A stretch of 64,000 bases of DNA from Pelagibacteraceae bacterium AG-464-B04 (GTDB taxonomy: Bacteria; Pseudomonadota; Alphaproteobacteria; Pelagibacterales; Pelagibacteraceae): contig QCRZ01000001.1 in assembly GCA_003209225.1 (NCBI GenBank), forward strand, positions 1-64,000, in the 5' to 3' direction. The translations under genes were made by a program, and so were the position numbers. A model generated the notes under the pieces. It was given only the letters and a program-made list of their open reading frames with translations. It searched no databases and was not told the DNA's origin. Shown here in pieces: positions 32,680 to 43,557 of this stretch; the first letter of the stretch is position 1; each line of letters starts with the position of its first letter.

Positions 32680-35243
32680 TTTTTTTTCCTTTTTTTGTTT
32701 TTATCATATTCTCTTCTTTTCTCAATCAATATTAATGCTTCTTCCATATTAATTTCAGTAGGATCTTTTTCCTCAGGTATAGTTGCATTTAAAGATTTGT
32801 ATTTAATATAAGGACCATATTGACCCTTCATAACTCTAACAGGTTTTTTGTCGTCGGGGTGCTCTCCCAAATCTTTAATTATTTTTGATGATATTCGGCC
32901 AGGTTTAGCTTCAGCTATCATTGTAATTGCTCTATTTAAACCTATTGAAAAAATATCTTCAGCATTATCCAAACTTGCAGATTTACTTTCACATTTAAGA
33001 TAAGGACCAAATCTTCCTGAATTTAAAAAAATTTCCTTTTCATTGCTAGGATTAATCCCAAGATTTTTAGGTAAAGAGCACAAAAACTTTGCCTTATCTA
33101 AATTAATTGAATCAATTGGTATACCTTTAGGTATAGAAACATTTTTAATATTCTCATTTTCTTCTTTTTTTCTTTTTTTTCTTTTTGTTTTTTTTTCTTT
33201 ATCGGTTGTTTCTTTAACAATCTCAAATTGAAGATATGGACCAAATCTTCCGTTTTTTAAAAAAATGTCATTACCATTATCATGTTTTCCAATAAATTTA
33301 GGTTCCGCTAGCTGAATTTGTTGTGCTGCTTTAACTTTAGAAAGAGGTCTTGTAAACTTGCACTCAGGATAATTAGAACAGCCAATAAAGGCACCTCCAC
33401 GAAAACTATTTTTTAAACTTAAATTACCATTCTCGCAAAGCTTACATTTTCTATCTATATTTCCATCTTTATCTCTTTCAAAAATAAGACTTCCCAAACT
33501 ATCATTTAAAAGATCTAAAACTTCTCTAGTTCTTTTTTCTTTTACTAACGTGACATTTTCATTAAAATCTTTCCAAAATTCACTCAACACTTTTGTCCAA
33601 ACTTCTTTACCAGACGTTATATTGTCAAGTTGATTTTCTAATCCAGCTGTAAAATTGTAATCAACATATTTAGCAAATAGTTTCTCGAGAAAAGCTGATA
33701 TTAATTTTCCTCTATCTGTAGGATGAAATCTTTTATTTATTGTTTCGGCATAACCTCTTGTTGTAATTACAGAAATTATACTTGCATAAGTAGATGGTCT
33801 ACCAATGCCTAATTCTTCTAATTTTTTAACTAATGTTGCTTCAGAATACCTTGGTGGAGGTTGAGTAAAATGTTGTTCATCTAAAAATTCGTTTATATCA
33901 ATATTGCCTTTTGACATTTCTGGTAAAATATTTTCATTTTCATCTTTTTTAATTTCACTTTTGTATATTTTTAAAAAACCATCAAATTTAATTACTGACC
34001 CGCTAGTTTTGCATATTGTTCCTTTATCTTCAGAATGAATTGAAATTGTATTTCTATCAAATTTTGCAGCTTCCATTTGAGACGATAAAGCTCTACTCCA
34101 AATTAAATCATAGAGTTTTGATTGATCAGCGCTCAAGTATTTTTTCATTTTAATTGGAGATCTAAGTATATCTGTGGGCCTAATAGCTTCATGTGCTTCC
34201 TGTGCATTTTTTGCTTTTTTTCCAGCATAATTAATTGCTTCCTTGGGTAGATAATTATTTCCAAATTCTTTATTAATATAGTTTCTAAACGAAGAGATGG
34301 CTTCACTGGATAATTGAGTACCATCTGTTCTCATGTAAGTAATTAATCCTATTGTTTCTCCTTCAATATCTATTCCTTGATACAATCTCTGCGCAATTTG
34401 CATTGTTCTTGATGCTCCAAATCCTAATTTACTAGAAGAAACTTGTTGTAATGAGGAAGTAGTAAATGGACCTTGAGGATTTCTGCTTACAGTTTTTGTT
34501 GAAATGTCTGAAATTAAAAATTTTTTTGATTTTAATTGATTAATGGCTTCATTGATTTCGTTTTTTTCTTTAAAAGTAAATTTTTCAATTTTATTTGAAT
34601 TTAACTGAAATAAACTGGCTATAAGATATTTGTTATTTTTATCATTGAATTTAATATTTAAAGTCCAAAATTCTTTAGGATTGAATAGTTCAATTTCATG
34701 CTCTCTCTCTGTAATAAGCTTTAGGGCTACCGACTGAACACGTCCAGCAGATTTTGATCCAGGCAACTTAGTCCATAGAATTGGTGAAATATTAAATCCA
34801 ACTAAATAATCAAGAGCTCTTCTAGCCATGTAAGCATCAACTAATAGAGGTTCAATTTGCCTTGGGTTTTCAATACCATTCGTAACGGCTTTTTTTGTGA
34901 TTTCATTGAAAACAACTCTTTCTACCTGTTTATCTTTCAAAAGTTTTTTTTCTTTAAGAAATTCTTTTACGTGCCAGGCTATAGCTTCTCCCTCACGATC
35001 CGGATCTGTAGCCAGAATAATTTTAGAAGATTCTTTTGCTGCATCAGTAATTTCTTTAAGATATTTTTTTGAAAAACTATCCACTTCCCAAAGCATTTTA
35101 AAATCGTTATTGGGGTCTACAGATCCATTTTTTGACGGAAGATCTCTAATGTGGCCATAACTAGCTAATACTTTGTAATTTTCACCAAGATACTTATTTA
35201 TGGTTTTTGCTTTAGCTGGACTTTCTACAATAACAAGATTCAT
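32676..35243 (-). CDS. topA: DNA topoisomerase I
   Basis: VESPAKAKTINKYLG; TOPRIM DPDREGEAIAWH; LITYMRTDG; C-terminal Cys4 zinc and repeats. Confidence 0.97.
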   Translation of the reverse strand: MNLVIVESPAKAKTINKYLGENYKVLASYGHIRDLPSKNGSVDPNNDFKMLWEVDSFSKKYLKEITDAAKESSKIILATDPDREGEAIAWHVKEFLKEKKLLKDKQVERVVFNEITKKAVTNGIENPRQIEPLLVDAYMARRALDYLVGFNISPILWTKLPGSKSAGRVQSVALKLITEREHEIELFNPKEFWTLNIKFNDKNNKYLIASLFQLNSNKIEKFTFKEKNEINEAINQLKSKKFLISDISTKTVSRNPQGPFTTSSLQQVSSSKLGFGASRTMQIAQRLYQGIDIEGETIGLITYMRTDGTQLSSEAISSFRNYINKEFGNNYLPKEAINYAGKKAKNAQEAHEAIRPTDILRSPIKMKKYLSADQSKLYDLIWSRALSSQMEAAKFDRNTISIHSEDKGTICKTSGSVIKFDGFLKIYKSEIKKDENENILPEMSKGNIDINEFLDEQHFTQPPPRYSEATLVKKLEELGIGRPSTYASIISVITTRGYAETINKRFHPTDRGKLISAFLEKLFAKYVDYNFTAGLENQLDNITSGKEVWTKVLSEFWKDFNENVTLVKEKRTREVLDLLNDSLGSLIFERDKDGNIDRKCKLCENGNLSLKNSFRGGAFIGCSNYPECKFTRPLSKVKAAQQIQLAEPKFIGKHDNGNDIFLKNGRFGPYLQFEIVKETTDKEKKTKRKKRKKEENENIKNVSIPKGIPIDSINLDKAKFLCSLPKNLGINPSNEKEIFLNSGRFGPYLKCESKSASLDNAEDIFSIGLNRAITMIAEAKPGRISSKIIKDLGEHPDDKKPVRVMKGQYGPYIKYKSLNATIPEEKDPTEINMEEALILIEKRREYDKNKKRKKK

Positions 35244-35248
35244 TTAAT

Positions 35249-35300
35249 ATCCTTAAGAAACTTTACTGACAAAAAAAATTTGTTTTGTCAAACTAAGGAT
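35249..35300 (-). promoter_or_regulatory. Nested inverted repeat in topA leader; candidate RBS-sequestering structure
   Basis: Minus strand: ATCCTTA gtt TGACAAAA caaatttt TTTTGTCA gtaaagtttct TAAGGAT attaa ATG; two perfect stems (7 and 8 bp). Confidence 0.55.
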
Positions 35301-35328
35301 TTTATATGTTAAAAAAATGGCTTTTATT

Positions 35329-35937
35329 CTAGAGTTTTATTTTAGGTTCATTTTTATTTTTTAGATTATGAATATTTTTTTTATGTGTAAACATTATTAA
35401 AACGAAAAAAATAAATAGAATAAATGAGCTTGAAAATGTTTCTATTTTAATAGATAAAAAAGGAGAAACAGTTTCTCTTATTAAGGATACAACAAAAATA
35501 GTCAACGATGAAAACAAAGAAGATAATGAAGAATATCTAAATATTAAAAAAACAAGAATCCAAGTAAAAATAAATAAAAAACTTAACTGATAAGATAGAG
35601 CAAATAAAACACCTAAATAGGTAGCAACACCTTTTCCTCCTTTAAATTTTAACCATATCGGAAAAACATGACCTAAAAAAACTAATAAACATGATAAATA
35701 AACTAATTCTGGGAAATAATTTTGAGTAATTATTACTACGAAGTATCCTTTCGTTACATCGAGCACCAATGTTAAAATTGCTAGATATTTATTTCCAGTT
35801 CTAAAAACATTTGTTGCCCCTATATTTCCAGATCCTGTTTTTTTTAAATCATGTTTGCTGAAGCTTTTAGTTAAAATCAAGCCAAAAGGGATGGAGCCAC
35901 CCAAATAGGAGAAAAAAAAAACTAATATAATTTCCAT
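35329..35937 (-). CDS. plsY: Glycerol-3-phosphate acyltransferase PlsY
   Basis: GGSIPFGLIL; GSGNIGATNVFRTG; FKGGKGVAT. Confidence 0.95.
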   Translation of the reverse strand: MEIILVFFFSYLGGSIPFGLILTKSFSKHDLKKTGSGNIGATNVFRTGNKYLAILTLVLDVTKGYFVVIITQNYFPELVYLSCLLVFLGHVFPIWLKFKGGKGVATYLGVLFALSYQLSFLFIFTWILVFLIFRYSSLSSLFSSLTIFVVSLIRETVSPFLSIKIETFSSSFILFIFFVLIMFTHKKNIHNLKNKNEPKIKL

Positions 35938-35943
35938 TTATAA

Positions 35944-37236
35944 TTAGATCCTTTCATAAGCAATTTCACCTTTTACAAATGTTTTTAATACCTGACCTTG
36001 AAGTTTTCTATTTTCAATGGGTGTATTTTTTGATTTTGATTTCAGTTTATTTTTATTGACAATCCATGGTTTATTAATATCTACAACACATAAATCAGCA
36101 TCTTTACCTTTTTGAAGAGTGCCTTTTTCTATTTTTAAAATTTTTGCAGGATTAGATGTAATTGCTGCTATTAATTTATCCAGTTTTATCGATTTATTAT
36201 GGTAAAGTTCTAGAGCAAGAGGCAACAAAGTTTCAACTCCGCTAGCACCGCTAGCGGCCTGTGAAAAAGTTAATCTTTTTGATTCTTCATCTTCTGGTTT
36301 ATGATCTGATACAATTACATCTATAAATCCTTGATTTAATCCGTTTACTAAAGATAAACGATCATTTTCAGTTCTTAGAGGTGGTGAAAGTTTTAAAAAA
36401 GTTTTAAAGTCCCCAATATCATTTTCATTTAAAGATAGGTTATTAATTGAAACTCCAGTGGAAAAAATTTTTCCATCTTTTTTTGCTTTTTTAATAGCCT
36501 GAACAGTTTTTTCCGATGAGATTTGAGAAATATGGTATCTACAAAAATATTCTTCAAGAAAAGACAAATCTCTTTCAACTATAATTTTTTCTGCCAGTGA
36601 AGGGATGCCTTTTAGTCCCAGTCTAGTTGATATCTCACCTTCATTAATTACACCATTTTCAGACAAAATATTATCCTCTGCATGTTGCATAATCAAAGCA
36701 TTAGATTGACTGGCTAAACTCATAATTCTTGACATTAACAAAGGATTTTGAACCGTTTTGATGCCATCAGTAAAAGCAACTATTCCTTTTCTTTTCAAAA
36801 GACCAAATTCCGTCATTTGTTTTCCATCGGTATTTTTTGTTAAACTAGCTGAAGGAAAAATATTAATTTTAGATTTATCTCTTCCTCTTCTTTTTAAAAA
36901 ATCTACCATCGATACATTGTCAATTATTGGAGAAGTATTAGGCATAGAAACAGCTGAGGTAACTCCACCAGCTAATGCTGAATTACTAAAGGTTCTAAAA
37001 TTTTCTTTGTATTCAAAACCTGGCTCACCAACAAAAACTCTCATATCAACTATACCGGGCATTAAAACTTGTTTTTTTAAATCTATTTTTTGCGCTTTTG
37101 AAGGCAAATTTCCATTAGCAACTTTTTTTCCAACTGCTTTAATAAGACCTTTAGAATCTATTATTAATCCACCAATTTCATCAATTTGATTTTTAGGATC
37201 AATAATCCTTGCATTAATTAAATATTTGTCTTTCAT
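35944..37236 (-). CDS. Dihydroorotase-like protein, probably non-catalytic (PyrC'/PyrX type)
   Basis: DHOase family fold and GEPGFEYKENF, SDHKPED motifs, but metal-binding HxH is RVF; immediately downstream of pyrB. Confidence 0.8.
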   Translation of the reverse strand: MKDKYLINARIIDPKNQIDEIGGLIIDSKGLIKAVGKKVANGNLPSKAQKIDLKKQVLMPGIVDMRVFVGEPGFEYKENFRTFSNSALAGGVTSAVSMPNTSPIIDNVSMVDFLKRRGRDKSKINIFPSASLTKNTDGKQMTEFGLLKRKGIVAFTDGIKTVQNPLLMSRIMSLASQSNALIMQHAEDNILSENGVINEGEISTRLGLKGIPSLAEKIIVERDLSFLEEYFCRYHISQISSEKTVQAIKKAKKDGKIFSTGVSINNLSLNENDIGDFKTFLKLSPPLRTENDRLSLVNGLNQGFIDVIVSDHKPEDEESKRLTFSQAASGASGVETLLPLALELYHNKSIKLDKLIAAITSNPAKILKIEKGTLQKGKDADLCVVDINKPWIVNKNKLKSKSKNTPIENRKLQGQVLKTFVKGEIAYERI

Positions 37237-38195
37237 TAATTTTTCTTACAATAAATTTTTAAACAAGCCATTCTTACAGCAACTCCTAATTCAACTTGTT
37301 CTCTTATTAAACTTTTATTAATGTCGTCAGCTAAATTAGTATCTATCTCAACACCGCGATTCATTGGACCTGGATGCATAATCAAAGCATTTTTTTTAGC
37401 CATTTTTAATTTTTCAGGTGTTAAACCAAAGTATTCATAATATTCTCTAGCTGAAGGTAAAAATGCTCCATGCATTCTTTCATTTTGTAATCTAAGCATC
37501 ATAACTATATCGCAATTTTCTAAACCTTTTTTCATGTTATTAAAAGATTTTACCCCCAATCTTTCTATTGAATGAGGTAATAAAGTTTTTGGGGCCACAA
37601 CATTAACTTCTGCTCCCAACATGTTCATCAAATAAATATTTGATCTAGCTACTCTTGAGTGAAGAATGTCTCCACAAATAGCAATTTTTAATCCTTCGAC
37701 TTTACCTTTTCTATTAATTATTGTTAAAGCATCCAACAAAGCTTGCGTAGGATGTTCACGCCTACCATCTCCTGCGTTTATAACTGCGCAATTAACTTTT
37801 CTTGATAATAAGTTTGGAGCTCCTGAATCTTGATGTCTAATTACAATTATATCAGGATGCATTGCATTTAATGTCATAGCAGTATCTATTAATGTTTCAC
37901 CTTTTTTAATAGCAGAATTAGTTATATTCATTGACATTACATCTGCTCCCAATCTTTTACCTGCCAATTCAAAAGAGCTTTGAGTTCTTGTAGAAGGTTC
38001 AAAAAAAAGGTTAATTTGAGTTTTTCCTCTTAATATATCTATTTTTTTTGAAGAACTTTTGTTTAGAGTAATAAAAGTTTTTGCTTGCTTTAATATGTTT
38101 TCTATTTCAGAAAAAGAAAGGCCTTGTATACCTAGTAGGTGATTTTGCTTTTTCTTAACAGCTCTAAATTTTTTAATTACAGCCATTAAAAACAA
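37236..38195 (-). CDS. pyrB: Aspartate carbamoyltransferase catalytic subunit
   Basis: [31 protein letters not shown]. Confidence 0.95.
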   Translation of the reverse strand: MFLMAVIKKFRAVKKKQNHLLGIQGLSFSEIENILKQAKTFITLNKSSSKKIDILRGKTQINLFFEPSTRTQSSFELAGKRLGADVMSMNITNSAIKKGETLIDTAMTLNAMHPDIIVIRHQDSGAPNLLSRKVNCAVINAGDGRREHPTQALLDALTIINRKGKVEGLKIAICGDILHSRVARSNIYLMNMLGAEVNVVAPKTLLPHSIERLGVKSFNNMKKGLENCDIVMMLRLQNERMHGAFLPSAREYYEYFGLTPEKLKMAKKNALIMHPGPMNRGVEIDTNLADDINKSLIREQVELGVAVRMACLKIYCKKN

Positions 38196-38231
38196 CTCTA
38201 TAGCCCTTTGCGTTTACTATTGCAAGCTATT

Positions 38232-38723
38232 TTATTGATTGTTTAAAAAATCAATTGCGCCTTGGAGTATAAATGCAGCTGAATTTTTGTCTAATTTTTT
38301 AATTTTACTAGAAGTATTAGTATTGAGTTGCTTAGATAAATTAAAAGCTGCCTCACTCGACAGTCTTTCGTCCCAAAAAGTGATAGGAATGGTAATATTT
38401 TTTGATATGTTTTTAGAAAAATCTAAAACTGATTGTGCAGATTTACCCAATGATCCATCCATGTTAATAGGCATGCCTACAACTATACCCTTTATTTCAT
38501 TTTCATTAATAATTTTATTTACTTCAACTAATACAGATTCTAACTTGTTTTTTTTAATTGTTGTTAGCGGAGTAGCAACTACTGCATTTTCATCACAAAT
38601 GGCTAATCCAATATTTTTTTTGCCAGGGTCGATACCCAGTAATCTGGAATTTTTACCTATTTTTTTTTTAAAATCAATTATACTCAGTATATTGTATGTT
38701 TTCATCTTAGGTGATAATTTCAT
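38232..38723 (-). CDS. ruvX: Holliday junction resolvase-like YqgF/RuvX
   Basis: LGIDPGKKNIGLAICD; WDERLSS. Confidence 0.9.
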   Translation of the reverse strand: MKLSPKMKTYNILSIIDFKKKIGKNSRLLGIDPGKKNIGLAICDENAVVATPLTTIKKNKLESVLVEVNKIINENEIKGIVVGMPINMDGSLGKSAQSVLDFSKNISKNITIPITFWDERLSSEAAFNLSKQLNTNTSSKIKKLDKNSAAFILQGAIDFLNNQ

Positions 38724-38746
38724 TAGTTATTTGCCAATATTCTCAA

Positions 38747-39034
38747 ATGTCAATAGATAAAGATATAGTAAAACACATATCAAAATTAGCTAGAATCTCA
38801 CTAGATGATAAAAAGACAGATGGCCTTGTTAAGGACCTTTCTTCAATAATTTTATTTATTGAAAAACTTAACAAATTAAACACTGACAATGTTGTTCCAT
38901 TAACATCTATAATTAATGCTTCTTTAAAATCGAGGGCAGACGAAGTTAAAAATGAAAAAATAAGAGATCAAATACTTAAAAATTCTCCTGAAAAAAACGA
39001 AGAGTTTTTTGTTGTTCCAAAGGTTATTGAATAA
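38747..39034 (+). CDS. gatC: Asp-tRNA(Asn)/Glu-tRNA(Gln) amidotransferase subunit C
   Basis: Start chosen at [17 protein letters not shown]; followed by gatA, gatB. Confidence 0.9.
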   Translation: MSIDKDIVKHISKLARISLDDKKTDGLVKDLSSIILFIEKLNKLNTDNVVPLTSIINASLKSRADEVKNEKIRDQILKNSPEKNEEFFVVPKVIE

Positions 39035-39035
39035 A

Positions 39036-40490
39036 ATGATTGATCTAACAAAAATATCTTTATGTGATTTAGTGAAAGGTATTAAAAAAAAAGATTTTAC
39101 CTCAGAAGAAGTTACTAAATCATTTATTGATAATGAAAAAAAATCAAAAAAACTTAATTCTTTTATTACAACAAATTTTGATGAGGCAATAATCAAATCT
39201 CAAACTTTTGATAAAAAAAAAAATTATAGCGGTCTTTTAGCCGGTGTTCCTCTTGCTGTAAAAGATTTATTTTGCACAAAAAATATAAAAACTACAGCGG
39301 GTAGTAAAATATTAAATAATTTTTTTCCCACTTATGAATCAACAGTCACTGCTAATTTGTGGTCTGAGGGTGCTTTTTTATTGGGTAAGTTAAATTGTGA
39401 CGAATTCGCTATGGGATCGTCTAATGAAACAAGTTTTTTTGGTAATGTAATAAACCCTTATGGAGATAAATTGGTTCCAGGAGGATCCTCTGGAGGTTCT
39501 GCTGCTGCTTTAGCATCAAATCTTACTCCAGCTACTATAGGAACCGATACCGGTGGGTCTATAAGACAGCCAGCTTCTTTTACTGGTACAGTTGGACTTA
39601 AACCTACCTATGGCAGATGTTCACGTTGGGGTATTGTTGCTTTTGCATCTTCATTAGATCAGGCTGGTCCTATGACTCAAAATGTTGAGGATTGTGCATT
39701 ATTATTGCAGGCAATTTCTAGTTATGATCCTAAAGACTCAACCTCAGTTAATGTTAAAGTAGATAATTACAGTGAAAATTTAACGGATAATATAAAAGGA
39801 TTAAAAATTGGAATTCCAAAAGAGTATAGAGTTGAAAATATGCCAGACGAAATTGATATACTATGGAAAAAAGGAGTTGAATATTTAAAAGATGCCGGAG
39901 CGATAATAAAGGATATTACTTTACCTCATACAATGTATGCTCTTCCGGCTTATTATATTGTTGCCCCTGCCGAAGCTTCATCCAATTTGGCTCGTTATGA
40001 TGGAGTTAAATATGGTCATAGAGCCAAAGGTAAAAATTTAATTGAAATGTATGAAAATACTAGATCTGAAGGTTTTGGAGATGAGGTTAAAAGAAGAATT
40101 TTGATAGGCACTTATGTTTTATCTTCTGGTTATTACGACGCGTATTATATAAAAGCTCAAAAAGTTAGGCAATTGATAAAGAAAGATTTTGATGAATCTT
40201 TTAATGAAATTGATGCTGTTTTAACACCATCAACTCCAAGTTCAGCTTTTAAAGTTGGTGATAAAAAAGACGATCCTATTTCAATGTACTTAAATGATGT
40301 GTTTACTGTTCCCGTAAATTTAGCTGGATTGCCCGCAATTTCAGTTCCTGCAGGACTAGATAAAAAAAACCTACCATTGGGTCTACAGCTTATAGGAAAA
40401 CCTTTTCAAGAACAAACAATACTAAACTTATCTTTAGCTATACAAAAAAGAGCTGGATTTAAAAAATCTATTAAAGAATGGTGGAAATAA
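39036..40490 (+). CDS. gatA: Asp-tRNA(Asn)/Glu-tRNA(Gln) amidotransferase subunit A
   Basis: Amidase signature [34 protein letters not shown]. Confidence 0.97.
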   Translation: MIDLTKISLCDLVKGIKKKDFTSEEVTKSFIDNEKKSKKLNSFITTNFDEAIIKSQTFDKKKNYSGLLAGVPLAVKDLFCTKNIKTTAGSKILNNFFPTYESTVTANLWSEGAFLLGKLNCDEFAMGSSNETSFFGNVINPYGDKLVPGGSSGGSAAALASNLTPATIGTDTGGSIRQPASFTGTVGLKPTYGRCSRWGIVAFASSLDQAGPMTQNVEDCALLLQAISSYDPKDSTSVNVKVDNYSENLTDNIKGLKIGIPKEYRVENMPDEIDILWKKGVEYLKDAGAIIKDITLPHTMYALPAYYIVAPAEASSNLARYDGVKYGHRAKGKNLIEMYENTRSEGFGDEVKRRILIGTYVLSSGYYDAYYIKAQKVRQLIKKDFDESFNEIDAVLTPSTPSSAFKVGDKKDDPISMYLNDVFTVPVNLAGLPAISVPAGLDKKNLPLGLQLIGKPFQEQTILNLSLAIQKRAGFKKSIKEWWK

Positions 40491-41956
40491 TGGATCAAAA
40501 AAAATTTAATTATTATATTCAAGGTGAAAAAAATAAATGGGAAGTTATAATAGGTTTGGAAGTTCATGCTCAAGTATTGTCAAAATCTAAACTTTTTTCA
40601 TCTTCATCAACAAAATTTGGAGCAGATCCCAATACACAAGTAAGTTTAGTAGATTCTGCTTTTCCAGGAATGCTTCCTGTTATTAATCAATATTGTGTAG
40701 AGCAGAGCATAAAAACAGGACTTGGTTTAAAAGCTAAAATTAATCTTCATTCAGTTTTTGATCGAAAAAATTATTTTTATGCTGATTTACCACAAGGATA
40801 TCAAATTTCACAATACAAAAATCCTATAGTTGGAGAGGGAAAAATTATTTTGGATATGCCCTATGGAAGTAAAACAGTTGGAATTGAAAGACTGCATTTA
40901 GAACAAGATGCAGGAAAAAGCATTCATGATCTTGATCCAGAAAATACATATGTTGATCTTAATAGATCTGGAGTTGCGCTTATGGAAATAGTTAGCAAAC
41001 CTGATCTTAGATCACCAGATGAAGTAAGTGCTTATGTTAAAAAACTAAGATCTATAATGAGATATTTAAATACATGCGATGGAAATATGCAAGAAGGATC
41101 ATTGAGAGCTGATGTAAATGTATCAGTAAGAAAAGTTGGAAGTAAAGAATTTGGTACCAGATGTGAAATAAAAAATGTTAATTCAATTAAATTTATGCAA
41201 ATGGCCATCCAATATGAAGCAAAAAGGCAAATTGATTTATTAGAAGATAATAAAACGATTGATCAAGAAACTAGATTGTTCGATACCAAAAAAAATGAAA
41301 CCCGATCTATGAGATCCAAAGAAGATGCTCACGATTACAGATATTTTCCAGATCCAGATTTACTTCCATTGAAGATTGAAAAAAAATTAGTTGACACTAT
41401 TAAAAAAAATTTACCAGAATTGCCAGATGAAAAAAAAGAAAGATTCATTAAAGAGCACAATTTATCTTTATATGAAGCAACTATTTTAGTCTCGGAAAAA
41501 GAAATTTCTCACTATTATGAAGAAGTAGTTAAAAATTGTGATAAAAAACTTGCTGCCAATTGGATCACAGGAGATTTATTTGCAGTTTTAAATAAAAAAA
41601 ATTTATCTATTTCTAAATCTCCAATTAGTGCAACAAATCTTTCTTCAATGATAAAAATGATTTCTACAGGAAAAATTTCTGGAAAAATAGCAAAAGAAGT
41701 ATTTGAAAAAATGCAATCTAACAATGTTGATCCACATGAAATCGTAGAAAAAGAAGGATTGCTACAACAAAGCGATCCAAAGGCGTTAGAAAAAATAGTT
41801 CAGGAGGTAATTTCAAAAAACCTAGATAAAGTTTCAGAGTATAAATCTGGAAAAATTAAACTCTTTGGTTTTTTTGTTGGTCAAGTAATGAAAGTTTCGG
41901 GAGGTAAGGCTAATCCTCAATTGGTTAACAATATTTTAAAAGAAAAACTTAAATAA
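40490..41956 (+). CDS. gatB: Asp-tRNA(Asn)/Glu-tRNA(Gln) amidotransferase subunit B
   Basis: [31 protein letters not shown]. Confidence 0.97.
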   Translation: MDQKKFNYYIQGEKNKWEVIIGLEVHAQVLSKSKLFSSSSTKFGADPNTQVSLVDSAFPGMLPVINQYCVEQSIKTGLGLKAKINLHSVFDRKNYFYADLPQGYQISQYKNPIVGEGKIILDMPYGSKTVGIERLHLEQDAGKSIHDLDPENTYVDLNRSGVALMEIVSKPDLRSPDEVSAYVKKLRSIMRYLNTCDGNMQEGSLRADVNVSVRKVGSKEFGTRCEIKNVNSIKFMQMAIQYEAKRQIDLLEDNKTIDQETRLFDTKKNETRSMRSKEDAHDYRYFPDPDLLPLKIEKKLVDTIKKNLPELPDEKKERFIKEHNLSLYEATILVSEKEISHYYEEVVKNCDKKLAANWITGDLFAVLNKKNLSISKSPISATNLSSMIKMISTGKISGKIAKEVFEKMQSNNVDPHEIVEKEGLLQQSDPKALEKIVQEVISKNLDKVSEYKSGKIKLFGFFVGQVMKVSGGKANPQLVNNILKEKLK

Positions 41957-41978
41957 ATCGTAAAATCTTAGATACTAA

Positions 41979-42635
41979 ATGGGAAAAAATTTGGAAATTA
42001 ATGAAAAATTAGAGAAATACATTGAGAAGTATAGTCATAAACTACACCCCGTTCAGAAGGAAATAATTTCTTATAACGAAACACTAGGTGATATTAAGAG
42101 AATGCAGATAGCAGTATCACAATGTTTTTTTTTAGAATTAATAATAAAAACTTCTAATGCTAAAAATATCCTTGAAATAGGAACCTTTACTGGTTTAAGT
42201 GCTTTATCAATGGCCTTAGCTTTACCAAAAAATGGTTCTCTTGTTTCATTAGATAAAAACTTTAATACTAATAAAACTGCTACAGATTTTTTTAAAAAAG
42301 CCAAACTGGATAAAAAAATTAATACCATAACAAAACCAGCTTTAGAAACTCTTGCTGAATTAAAAAAAAATAAAAGAACTTTTGATTTAGTTCTGATTGA
42401 TGCAGATAAAGAAAATTATAAGAAATATTATGATAACTCTCTTGAACTAATTAAAAAAAATGGGTTAATTATTATTGATAATGTTTTATGGCATGGTGAT
42501 GTTGCAGATAAAAAAAAAAATGATAAGTTCACAAGAATTATAAGAGATTTTAACGTATATGTTAATGAAGATAAAAAAACCGAACAAGTAATTTTACCTC
42601 TTGGTGATGGATTTACTGTTAGTAGAAAATTATAA
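41979..42635 (+). CDS. O-methyltransferase family 3 (SAM-dependent)
   Basis: ILEIGTFTGLSALSMALALP; LVLIDADKENY. Confidence 0.88.
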   Translation: MGKNLEINEKLEKYIEKYSHKLHPVQKEIISYNETLGDIKRMQIAVSQCFFLELIIKTSNAKNILEIGTFTGLSALSMALALPKNGSLVSLDKNFNTNKTATDFFKKAKLDKKINTITKPALETLAELKKNKRTFDLVLIDADKENYKKYYDNSLELIKKNGLIIIDNVLWHGDVADKKKNDKFTRIIRDFNVYVNEDKKTEQVILPLGDGFTVSRKL

Positions 42636-43540
42636 TGTTTAATATATTTGGATTTTATAAGTTCAAAAAAATTCTTTTTTTAAAGAAAAAAAAAAAAATT
42701 CTTAAAGATTTTTTTTTAAACAACAATATAAGAGGAACTATTATAATTTCGCCAGAAGGCATAAACGGTACAATTTCTGGTAAACCTAAAGATATAACGA
42801 AATCAAAAAATAAAATTAAAAAATTTTTAAAAAATTCTCATTTTGATAGTGAAAATATTTCAAAAAGTAAATTTCAACCATTTCATAGAGTAAAAGTAAA
42901 AATTAAAAAAGAAGTAGTTCCAATAGGCATAAACATTATGTCCAAAATTAAGAAAAATAATTATATTCACCCTTTAAAATGGAATAATTTAATCAAAGAT
43001 AAAAATACTTATGTTTTGGATTCTAGAAAGCCTTTTGAATATGAAGTTGGAACTTTTAAAAAAGCCATAAAACCAAAAATAGATAATTTTAGAGAATTTC
43101 CTAAATATTTAAATACACTAAATAAAAAAAAAACTGTAGCAATGTTTTGTACAGGAGGAATTAGATGTGAAAAGGCATCTGCATACCTAGAGCAAAGAGG
43201 TTTTAAGAATGTGTATCAATTAAAAGGGGGCATATTAAATTATTTAAAAAAAATTAAAAAAAAAGACAGTTTATGGAAAGGTGAGTGTTTTGTATTTGAT
43301 AATAGAGTCTCAGTAAAGCATGATTTGATTGTTGGATCTTATTCAATGTGCAGTGGTTGTAGAAAGCCTATTTCTTCTAAAGATAAAAAATCTATTAAGT
43401 ATGAGGAGGGTGTTTCTTGTCCCAGGTGTCACAGCAAACTTAGCTCTTCACAAAAGGTTAGGTTTAGAATGAGACAAAAACAAGTTAACTTTGCTAAAAA
43501 AACTGGTAAAAGACATATCTTTCAAAAAGAATATTATTAA
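42635..43540 (+). CDS. trhO: Rhodanese-domain tRNA uridine hydroxylase (TrhO/YceA family)
   Basis: SPEGINGTISG; MFCTGGIRCEKASAYLEQRGF. Confidence 0.88.
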   Translation: MFNIFGFYKFKKILFLKKKKKILKDFFLNNNIRGTIIISPEGINGTISGKPKDITKSKNKIKKFLKNSHFDSENISKSKFQPFHRVKVKIKKEVVPIGINIMSKIKKNNYIHPLKWNNLIKDKNTYVLDSRKPFEYEVGTFKKAIKPKIDNFREFPKYLNTLNKKKTVAMFCTGGIRCEKASAYLEQRGFKNVYQLKGGILNYLKKIKKKDSLWKGECFVFDNRVSVKHDLIVGSYSMCSGCRKPISSKDKKSIKYEEGVSCPRCHSKLSSSQKVRFRMRQKQVNFAKKTGKRHIFQKEYY

Positions 43541-43557
43541 ATTCAATATTAAAAATT

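Noticed and set aside
36758-37189. 143-aa plus-strand ORF antisense to the DHOase-like gene
   Set aside because: Shadow of a well supported minus-strand CDS
38239-38760. 173-aa plus-strand ORF antisense to ruvX
   Set aside because: RuvX on the minus strand has clear motifs; the antisense ORF is a hydrophobic shadow
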